Source: Marispirochaeta sp963667435 | GTDB taxonomy: Bacteria > Spirochaetota > Spirochaetia > JC444 > Marispirochaetaceae | Assembly: GCA_963667435.1 (NCBI GenBank) | Contig: OY763414.1 | Coordinates: forward strand, 1,364,001 to 1,428,000 | Length of the DNA: 64,000 nt | Direction: 5' to 3' | Shown: positions 58,171 through 64,000 of the stretch, piece after piece | Numbering within the stretch: position 1 is the first letter of the stretch | Layout: each line of letters begins with the position of its first letter | Made by a program: the position numbers and the translations under genes | The notes under the pieces: model-generated | Database searches by the model: none | Seen by the model: the letters and a program-made list of their open reading frames with translations, nothing else | What the model was told of the DNA's origin: nothing

Positions 58171-58743
58171 ATGAATTTTTCCGAACTTATCAGAAAAACC
58201 CGCAGCTTCCGTCGCTTCAAGGAAAATGATCCAATTCCGGGAAAGATTATTGAAGACCTTGTTGATCTTGCCAGGATATGTCCCAGCGCCGCCAACAGAC
58301 AGCCCCTGAAATACAGGATACTTACCAGTCCCGGGGATTGTCAGAAGCTCTTTCCCTCACTGCACTGGGCAGCTTACCTAAAAGAGTGGCCGGGTCCTGC
58401 AGAGGGAGAGCGCCCCACGGCTTATATACTGATAATGCTCGATACACAGATTACAAAGGAGGCCGGAATAGATACGGGCATTGCCGCCCAGACTATCCTT
58501 GCCGGTGCTGTCGAGAAGGGTTATGGCGGCTGTATGTTCGGGGCTATAAAACGAGAAGCCATCCGGCAGGATTTCTCCATTCCCGAGCACCTGGAACTCC
58601 CCCTGGTTATTGCCCTGGGTAAACCGGCGGAAACCATTGTTCTGGAAGAGACCGGCAACGACGGCTCAATCCAGTACTACCGTGACTCTTCTGATATTCA
58701 TCACGTGCCGAAACGACCTATCGCCGAGGTATTGCTGGATTAA
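58171..58743 (+). CDS. nitroreductase family protein
   Basis: 190 residues, FMN-dependent NAD(P)H oxidoreductase fold. N-terminal FSELIRKTRSFRRFKEN (the RSxRxF motif that binds FMN phosphate), LARICPSAANRQPLKYRIL (FMN contact), GIDTGIAAQTILAGAVEKGY, and the C-terminal LVIALGKPAE. I choose the ATG at 58171 because AAGGAG lies 8 bases upstream; the in-frame ATG at 58165 is too close to it. The substrate is unknown. It shares a TAATG junction with the PHP phosphatase gene. Confidence 0.9.
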   Translation: MNFSELIRKTRSFRRFKENDPIPGKIIEDLVDLARICPSAANRQPLKYRILTSPGDCQKLFPSLHWAAYLKEWPGPAEGERPTAYILIMLDTQITKEAGIDTGIAAQTILAGAVEKGYGGCMFGAIKREAIRQDFSIPEHLELPLVIALGKPAETIVLEETGNDGSIQYYRDSSDIHHVPKRPIAEVLLD

Positions 58744-59585
58744 TGCAATCGACCATACCCCTTACCAACTATCATACTCATAATGAACTCTGCGACGGCT
58801 GCGGAGACGCATCGGAATATGTGAAAGCCGCAGAAGCAAAGGGCTTCAGAGCTCTGGGATTCACCAGCCATGCGCCACTTCCCTTTCCCAACGAGTGGAC
58901 CCTGAAAGAGGAAAACCTGCTTCCCTACTGCCGGAAAATACGAGCCCTGTCCGTACCTGATGGTATGGAGATCTATCTGGGACTGGAAATTGATTATATT
59001 CCCGGCAAAATGGGACCTGCACAGGAACGGTGGAAAAGCCTCAATCTTGATTACACCATCGGCTCAGTCCATTCCCTGAGACCCGAAGATACAGATCTTT
59101 CCGTTGATGGTCCGGACAGTGAGTTTCTGGACCTTCTGAACGGGTATTTCAACGGTGACGGCACGGCCATGGCGGTTACCTACTTTGAGTACCTTGAAGA
59201 GATGATCAAAGCCGGAGGTTTTACCATTCTGGGTCATATGGACCTGATAAAGAAAAAAAATCTTCGCTTCTCTTTTCTCGACGAGGGCAACCCCCGGTAC
59301 CGGGAGGCCGCCGAACGTGTGCTAAATATTCTCGCGGGGACAGGGATTATTCTGGAAATCAATACCGGGGGTATGTACAGAAAAGCAACTGATCAGGTCT
59401 ATCCCTCACCGGAAATACTGAAGGAAGCCTTTCGGCAAGACATCCCTCTGATGATAAACTCAGACGCCCACACCCCGGAAGCCCTGGACTTTCATATTTC
59501 CGAGTCCCGGCAGTTGGCAGTAGAAGCAGGGTACCGGAAAATTATGATGCTGCTGAACCAGAAGTGGCAACCTGTTGCACTGTAG
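58743..59585 (+). CDS. PHP-domain histidinol-phosphatase (HisJ/HisK type)
   Basis: 280 residues of the PHP fold. Metal ligands: NYHTHNELCDG (HxHxE/D type), LGFTSHAPLPF, YLGLEIDYIPG, DYTIGSVHSL, TILGHMDLIKK, LEINTGGMYRK, and INSDAHTPEAL. The pattern matches trinuclear histidinol-phosphate phosphatases of the HisK type, the eighth step of histidine synthesis. No other his gene is near, so a general phosphatase is possible. The start overlaps the nitroreductase stop by one base. Confidence 0.9.
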   Translation: MQSTIPLTNYHTHNELCDGCGDASEYVKAAEAKGFRALGFTSHAPLPFPNEWTLKEENLLPYCRKIRALSVPDGMEIYLGLEIDYIPGKMGPAQERWKSLNLDYTIGSVHSLRPEDTDLSVDGPDSEFLDLLNGYFNGDGTAMAVTYFEYLEEMIKAGGFTILGHMDLIKKKNLRFSFLDEGNPRYREAAERVLNILAGTGIILEINTGGMYRKATDQVYPSPEILKEAFRQDIPLMINSDAHTPEALDFHISESRQLAVEAGYRKIMMLLNQKWQPVAL

Positions 59586-59663
59586 TCTTTGGTGAAGATT
59601 TGCATCCGGGTAGTAGAATTACGTATCTTTAATAAAAGCAAGCATACCTGAAGGAGGCTGCTT

Positions 59664-60509
59664 ACGGAGAATTCCGACCCGGACATAAAGAAAAAACTCG
59701 CAGACTGCTCTAAAGCTTACAGGGAACGGACTGATCAGTTCAAACGCCTGCTTACACAGGCGCGGGATATGACCGAAGTGCTGCGTAGCAATTTTGAAGG
59801 AATTGTGCATATTCTGAACGATGTAATGCTGCAGGCCAATCCTGTTATGGGCAGTCATGCACGGCGCTGCTCCGGCCTTGGCCGCAGTGTTGCTGCGGGG
59901 CTCAAGCTGAACCCCGACCGCCGTCGGCTGGTTTTTTACGCGGCAACACTGCATGACATCAGCCTGATAGGGAAAAAAGAGGACTGGACCGGCATGGACA
60001 GCTCAGCATGGCTCGAACACCCGGAGCAGAGTGCTGCACTGGTAAAAACTGTCCCCAATCTCAACCGTATTGCCGCTGTAATCGCTGCCCACCATGAACT
60101 GATGGACGGATCCGGTTTTCCCTTGGGACTCACAGGAAGGCAGATTCCTGTGGAAAGCCGTATTATTGCGGCCGTTGTAGAATTTGACAGACAAACCGCT
60201 ATACAGGGACAAAAAACTCAGGATGTACTGGCAGACATGCAGGATTCCGGCAAATTTGATGATGATGTTATGATAATCCTTGGAACTATCATAAATGAAA
60301 ATACCGCACAACGGAAATCCGGAGACAGGCTTGTGGGAACCGATGACCTCATCCCGGGAATGATCCTTGCGGATGACCTTATACTCCGCAGCGGCATGCT
60401 CCTTTTCACCGCCGAAACATCCCTGGATGAAAATGCACTGGAAAGAATTCGTTCCTTTGAAGAGATGCTTGATTCAGAACGGCTGATCCGCGTATATCCC
60501 GGAAGGTAA
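59664..60509 (+). CDS. HD-GYP-like domain protein, apparent ACG start
   Basis: About 281 residues if translation starts at ACG 59664. A strong AAGGAGG (59651-59657) lies six bases before that ACG, and no ATG, GTG or TTG is in frame there. The encoded start ENSDPDIKKKLADCSKAYRE then reads as a coiled coil into the main domain. An ATG at 59769 would give 246 residues but has no good ribosome-binding site. The domain has HARRCSG, AATLHDISLIG (HD), AAHHELMDGSGFPLGLTGRQ (HD-GYP second motif, with FP for YP) and AVVEFDRQTA. It may degrade c-di-GMP or be a sensor. A C-terminal 60-residue domain follows. Confidence 0.75.
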   Translation, partial: TENSDPDIKKKLADCSKAYRERTDQFKRLLTQARDMTEVLRSNFEGIVHILNDVMLQANPVMGSHARRCSGLGRSVAAGLKLNPDRRRLVFYAATLHDISLIGKKEDWTGMDSSAWLEHPEQSAALVKTVPNLNRIAAVIAAHHELMDGSGFPLGLTGRQIPVESRIIAAVVEFDRQTAIQGQKTQDVLADMQDSGKFDDDVMIILGTIINENTAQRKSGDRLVGTDDLIPGMILADDLILRSGMLLFTAETSLDENALERIRSFEEMLDSERLIRVYPGR

Positions 60510-60530
60510 CTGCAGAGAGAACCGGAGACT

Positions 60531-61646
60531 ATGAGAGAAACCATACTTGCCTCCCTGAAAGATCAGGAAATTATCCGCCGCATCGAAAAAATATACGAAA
60601 AGGCTCCGGTTCGGCAGCTGCAGGACTCAGATAAATATATAATCTTCTCAGATATACATATTGGCAACGGGGGACGGGCGGATGACTTCCGGCGAAATGC
60701 CGAAGATTTCATGACAATTCTCAGGGAATACTATCTGCCCGGGGGCTACATTCTAATTCTTAATGGAGATATTGAAGAACTGCAGAAGTTCACCATGAAG
60801 GCAATACAAAAGCGCTGGTCGGAAATCTTTAACATATTTGAACTCTTCAATAATAACGGACGGTTGATAAAGATAATCGGTAATCATGATCTGGAACTCT
60901 CCACAGGCAGATTCAGAAACATAAACAGCAATCTGCTTGAGGCTCTTAGGCTGGAATACCGGGGCAACACCATCTTCCTGCTCCATGGCCATCAGGCGGC
61001 AAATATTTTTCACCGTTACAACGATCTGGTAGGATTCCTGGCAAAGTATTTCGCCTATCCGCTGGGCATAAAAAACCGTACAGCCGCCCACAATTCAAAA
61101 CGCAAGTATACGGTTGAAAAAGGTATCTACCGTTTTTCCTACCTCAAGAAAATCGTCTCCATAATAGGGCATACCCACCGTCCCCTTTTTGAAGGTATAA
61201 ACAAGCGGGATTCCCTGCGCTTTGCCATCGAACGCATCCTCCGGGACTATCCTGAAATGTCCGAAGCGGATAAGGCCGGCGCCGGAGATGAAATAACCCG
61301 GCTAAAAATAGAGCTGGGGAGTCTGGAAAGGAAGGAGCGAAACCTTCCGGATTCAAGTTTTTATCATAATGCCGACATTGTGCTCCCCAATCTGTTTAAC
61401 TCAGGTGCAGTTATTGGACGAAGAGGAATGACCGGCATAGAAATTGAGGAGGGGGAGATCTCCCTAATTCACTGGTTTGATGAATCAAAACGGAAGAAAT
61501 ATCTCAAAGGCACTCCCACAACCCAGCTGCCAGGAACCAGTCTGCACAGGCGGCTGATAAAGCAGGATCACCTTGAATACATCTTCAACCGCATAACCCT
61601 CCTTGGATGGGTTGAGGAGAATGAGAAAGGACCGGAAAGCAGATGA
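60531..61646 (+). CDS. calcineurin-like metallophosphoesterase
   Basis: 371 residues. All five metal motifs are seen: IIFSDIHIGNG (D-x-H), LNGDIEELQK (GDxxE), IIGNHDLEL (GNHD), FLLHGHQAA (GHQ for GH), IIGHTHRPLFEG (GHTHxP). The spacing resembles UDP-2,3-diacylglucosamine hydrolase-like proteins, but the protein is longer and has extra helices between residues 220 and 280. The substrate is unknown. GGAG precedes the ATG. It overlaps the DUF493 gene by four bases. Confidence 0.9.
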   Translation: MRETILASLKDQEIIRRIEKIYEKAPVRQLQDSDKYIIFSDIHIGNGGRADDFRRNAEDFMTILREYYLPGGYILILNGDIEELQKFTMKAIQKRWSEIFNIFELFNNNGRLIKIIGNHDLELSTGRFRNINSNLLEALRLEYRGNTIFLLHGHQAANIFHRYNDLVGFLAKYFAYPLGIKNRTAAHNSKRKYTVEKGIYRFSYLKKIVSIIGHTHRPLFEGINKRDSLRFAIERILRDYPEMSEADKAGAGDEITRLKIELGSLERKERNLPDSSFYHNADIVLPNLFNSGAVIGRRGMTGIEIEEGEISLIHWFDESKRKKYLKGTPTTQLPGTSLHRRLIKQDHLEYIFNRITLLGWVEENEKGPESR

Positions 61647-61903
61647 ATGAAACTCAGGTTTTTCCTGCAAGAGTACTGATCAAGGTTATCTTTCACGCAA
61701 AAAACACTGAAGCCGATGCCAAGCGCATGATTACTGCATCGCTGGTTCCCCTTGGACAGGTTCCTTCGCAGTTCAGTTCACGGTTGAGTAAACAGGGGCG
61801 ATGGATGAGCGTCAGTTTTTTCTGTGAGATTCCCGCCAGGGAGACTCTGGAATCGGTATATGAGAAATTGAAACAGCTTCCCGATGTTAAAATGATTCTC
61901 TGA
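61643..61903 (+). CDS. DUF493 (YbeD-like) family protein
   Basis: 86 residues with the alpha/beta ferredoxin-like pattern of the DUF493/YbeD family: FPARVLIKVIFHAKNTEADA, then SSRLSKQGRWMSVSFFCEIP, and YEKLKQLPDVKMIL at the end. These parts match the conserved S-x-G-x-Y/W-x-S-V and the C-terminal V-K-M-x-L. The role is unknown. It is translated from the metallophosphoesterase message (ATGA). Its last 17 bases overlap the convergent HD protein gene. Confidence 0.8.
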   Translation: MNETQVFPARVLIKVIFHAKNTEADAKRMITASLVPLGQVPSQFSSRLSKQGRWMSVSFFCEIPARETLESVYEKLKQLPDVKMIL

Positions 61904-62441
61904 ACATATTCAGCCAGGACTGAAAAACAGGACGGCAGAATGCCGGTAATCCGGACAAAACCTTTTCAACGGACTTTTCCTTTTCAAGTTTACCCGGCTT
62001 CTTTGAATAAAAACAGTCCGCATAACAGATCAGTTTCTCCTCCCAGGAAAGAGGGAGCATATCCCGGTGAGGAAGATCAATCTTTTCCCTGATAATATCC
62101 TCCCTGCTGACTCCGGTAAGAAAATGGCGCTCACAAACCAGTGCATGACGCTCAAACCCGGCATCCTCCAGCATCTGACGCCCGATTATTCCATGATGCA
62201 GATACGGGGCTATTCCACAACAGTGGAGGGAAGGAGTATCGGTTCCGATCATTCCGATATCATGCAGAATTGCAGCTTCCCGGAGAAAGACAAAATCGGT
62301 GGTTTTTTCGGGAAACCTTCGAGCTACTGCTTCCGCTTTCTCCGCCACGGCTCTTCCGTGAATCAGAAGGATTCTCCGGGCATCCGGCGCCCCGACATAA
62401 AGTGTATCTATAAGATCCAGGGGAGAAGTGACCGTTTCCAT
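61887..62441 (-). CDS. HD domain protein
   Basis: 184 residues, HD phosphohydrolase fold: LLIHGRAVAEKAEAVARRFP, AAILHDIGMIGTDTP (HD plus IG, HDIG type), then LHHGIIGRQMLEDAGF and a helical end. Metal ligands are in place. This matches the small uncharacterised HDIG proteins similar to YqeK-like or tRNA-processing HD families. The substrate is unknown. It starts five bases after the HAD phosphatase gene and lacks its own ribosome-binding site. Confidence 0.85.
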   Translation of the reverse strand: METVTSPLDLIDTLYVGAPDARRILLIHGRAVAEKAEAVARRFPEKTTDFVFLREAAILHDIGMIGTDTPSLHCCGIAPYLHHGIIGRQMLEDAGFERHALVCERHFLTGVSREDIIREKIDLPHRDMLPLSWEEKLICYADCFYSKKPGKLEKEKSVEKVLSGLPAFCRPVFQSWLNMFRESF

Positions 62442-62446
62442 GCAAA

Positions 62447-63277
62447 TCAGCTGTCGCCGGAAACAGCAAAGGCTTCGGGAATAAAGCGGGCAATAGCCTC
62501 GGCGACTCCGTCCTGTTGATGGTTACGTTCCGTAACAAAACGGGCCACCTGTTTAACCTCTTCCCGGGCATTGGCCATGGCTACGCTTACACCGGCCCAG
62601 GAGAGCATGCCGTAATCATTCATGGAATCACCGATGGCCATGACCTCATCAACAGGGATATCCAGCACATCCGCGACATAAGCCAGCGCCGTACCCTTGT
62701 CTGCATCGGAACGGAGTATCTCGAGGAAATAGGGCTTTGAAGTAAAGATGTTTGCAGCATCGCCTAAAACCGATTTAAGCTCCGCCTCAACCGGAATAAG
62801 GGCTTCCGGATCACCGGGAATTACAAACTTGGTGCGGGGCACAGTTAAACTTGCTCCGAAGGATTCCACCTGATGCCAGCGCTGCCCTGTAAGCTTGCAA
62901 TCCTCATCGGTGTAGTGGCTGGGACCGGCAGCGAAGATATCACCATCACCATAGTACTGCATGGTCATGCCGTGACGCTGCACAATTTCCCAGGCCTCTA
63001 TTCCCACGGCAGGTTCCAGAGGACGCTCCATAACCACAGCCTCGGTCTCTGTTGAAACCACTGTTGCACCGTTATTGGTTATCATAAAACCCGGCCGCCC
63101 CCACATTCCTAACTGCCTGCCGAACTGACGCATGGAGAAGAGGGTCCGCCCTGAAGCAAGAAGGACCGTGACACCTGCTGCTTCCGCAGATTTCACGGCC
63201 TTCATGTTTTCGTTACTTATTGTAAGCTCCTCCGTCAGGAGGGTATCATCAAGATCAAGGGCCAGTAATCGTACCAT
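62447..63277 (-). CDS. Cof-type HAD-IIB family phosphatase
   Basis: 276 residues. Motif I LALDLDDTLLTEE (DxDxT), motif II VLLASGRTLFSM, motif III with the Lys in DADKGTALAYVADVL, and motif IV VMAIGDSMNDYGMLSWAG. The cap of the IIB type lies between motifs II and III. These enzymes dephosphorylate sugar phosphates or flavin and pyridoxal phosphates. The ATG has no Shine-Dalgarno sequence and lies six bases after a good -10 box. Confidence 0.94.
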   Translation of the reverse strand: MVRLLALDLDDTLLTEELTISNENMKAVKSAEAAGVTVLLASGRTLFSMRQFGRQLGMWGRPGFMITNNGATVVSTETEAVVMERPLEPAVGIEAWEIVQRHGMTMQYYGDGDIFAAGPSHYTDEDCKLTGQRWHQVESFGASLTVPRTKFVIPGDPEALIPVEAELKSVLGDAANIFTSKPYFLEILRSDADKGTALAYVADVLDIPVDEVMAIGDSMNDYGMLSWAGVSVAMANAREEVKQVARFVTERNHQQDGVAEAIARFIPEAFAVSGDS

Positions 63278-63283
63278 GGCCCT

Positions 63284-63312
63284 AATGTACCAACGGATTA
63301 CCCGCTTATCAA
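63284..63312 (-). promoter_or_regulatory. candidate leaderless promoter of the HAD phosphatase gene
   Basis: Minus strand TTGATA (63307-63312, 5/6), 17-base spacer, TACATT (63284-63289, 4/6), then six bases to the ATG at 63277. There is no Shine-Dalgarno sequence. The -35 box overlaps the end of the upstream dehydrogenase gene. Confidence 0.5.
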
Positions 63313-64000
63313 GCGTCCGGCTTGAAGGAGCTGGTAACTTTATCTTCGGGAATATCGTTTTTGAGTACTTCCGGATTTACAATTGAGTCCGGCAGCTCGC
63401 CATCGGCCATCTTAATCAGGGAATCCACCAGAGAACGGGCAACAGCACATACCGCATCCACATTATTCGCAGCACCCGCAACGTGAGGAGTACAGATGGC
63501 ATTGTCGCAGGCAAGCAGAGGGTTGTCTGCAGGTACCGGTTCTTCTTCAAACACATCCGTTGCCGCACCGGCTATTACACCGTCGTTGAGAATCTTAGCA
63601 AGAACCGCGTCATCATAAATTCCACCCCGGCTGGTATTAATAAAAAATGCCGAAGGTTTCATCATTTTGAAGTGTTCCTCAGTAAGCATTCCCGTTGTTC
63701 CGGCAGTAAGAGGCATGTGGCAGCTGACGTAGTCGGAAGTTTTAAGCACTTCTTCAAGACTTACCAGTTTAATTCCCTTGGCAGCCATTTTCTTCTCATC
63801 CGCATAGGGATCATAGGCCTGCACCTTCATTCCCATGGGTGCTACAAGTTCAACAAGACGCTGTGCAATTCCACCGCTGGCTAGCAGTCCGAGTGTTCTT
63901 CCCTGCACATAATAAGTTGTGAAGGCGTTTTTACCGGCAAACTGTTTTTCCCGGATATAGGTATTGAAGAAGGTCATACGCATATTAAGGGCCATAATAA
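63309..64000 (-). CDS. D-2-hydroxyacid dehydrogenase, C-terminal part (5' end outside window)
   Basis: The frame stays open to the window edge; about 229 residues are seen, covering the NAD domain and the end. It resembles phosphoglycerate dehydrogenase-type enzymes: VQAYDPYADEKKMAAKG, SDYVSCHMPLTAGTTGML, then FFINTSRGGIYDD (catalytic Arg), AATDVFEEEPVPADN (Glu) and ICTPHVAGAA (His). The dinucleotide loop is unusual, GLLASGGIAQRLVEL, with Ala in place of the first and last Gly of GxGxxG. The substrate is unknown. The N-terminal substrate domain is missing here. Confidence 0.88.
   Translation of the reverse strand, partial: IMALNMRMTFFNTYIREKQFAGKNAFTTYYVQGRTLGLLASGGIAQRLVELVAPMGMKVQAYDPYADEKKMAAKGIKLVSLEEVLKTSDYVSCHMPLTAGTTGMLTEEHFKMMKPSAFFINTSRGGIYDDAVLAKILNDGVIAGAATDVFEEEPVPADNPLLACDNAICTPHVAGAANNVDAVCAVARSLVDSLIKMADGELPDSIVNPEVLKNDIPEDKVTSSFKPDA

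Overview
The window looks like chromosomal DNA of a free-living, probably anaerobic or fermentative spirochaete (Spirochaetales). That placement is an inference from gene content: a MoxR/Bat operon, a DksA-type zinc finger protein divergent from infA, a DUF4954 protein, the DUF39/NIL-ferredoxin/UPF0280 homocysteine genes of anaerobes, a NusG paralogue next to sugar-nucleotide genes, and many one- and two-component sensors. No rRNA marker is present to confirm it. Genes are tightly packed on both strands and no gene-free stretch exceeds about 300 bases. I saw no tRNA, rRNA, CRISPR array, insertion sequence or prophage.

Layout. 0-4.7 kb: 3' part of a chemoreceptor gene, an oxidoreductase, an AI-2E family membrane protein, and a second Gfo/Idh/MocA oxidoreductase gene broken by frameshifts. 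4.7-14.6 kb: an A+T-richer catabolic island on the minus strand (enolase-superfamily sugar-acid enzyme, FAH-family hydrolase, TRAP transporter PQM, amidohydrolase) headed by two AraC-family regulators, one cytoplasmic with a sugar-binding-like domain and one membrane-bound. 14.6-20.6 kb: Lon-N domain protein, diguanylate cyclase, a putative outer membrane protein, SrkA-like kinase, HflX, and a CheY-like receiver. 20.6-23.1 kb: three-gene anaerobic homocysteine operon behind a clear sigma-70 promoter. 23.0-31.2 kb: secreted protein, hybrid histidine kinase, Bax-inhibitor-1 protein, TylF-like methyltransferase, LigA, a SPOR protein and a small exported protein. 31.3-39.8 kb: a single-strand run starting with a NusG paralogue, then a 4,6-dehydratase, a DegT aminotransferase, a three-subunit xanthine-dehydrogenase-like set whose large subunit has lost key molybdenum-site motifs, and a DUF4954 beta-helix protein.

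39.8-44.2 kb: a minus-strand cluster of OmpA-like protein, potassium channel, free cyclic-nucleotide-binding domain, free Hpt domain and Hpt-receiver protein. 44.2-49.4 kb: a DEAD-box-derived protein that has lost the catalytic motifs but kept a DbpA-type RNA-binding domain, a strong terminator, a membrane protein, an MBL hydrolase, a small conserved protein, DksA, IF-1 and Smr. 49.4-58.1 kb: argJ, moxR, DUF58 and the Bat proteins on the minus strand. 58.1-64 kb: nitroreductase, PHP phosphatase, HD-GYP-like protein (apparently with an ACG start), metallophosphoesterase, DUF493 protein, HD protein, HAD phosphatase and the 3' part of a D-2-hydroxyacid dehydrogenase.

The most general signal is in gene starts. 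Several genes without a Shine-Dalgarno sequence have sigma-70-like -35/-10 boxes with the -10 box only 6-7 bases before the ATG, as expected for leaderless mRNAs. The most unusual coding content is the degenerate molybdenum subunit and the pseudo-helicase. Positions I counted by hand for short sites may be off by a base or so.
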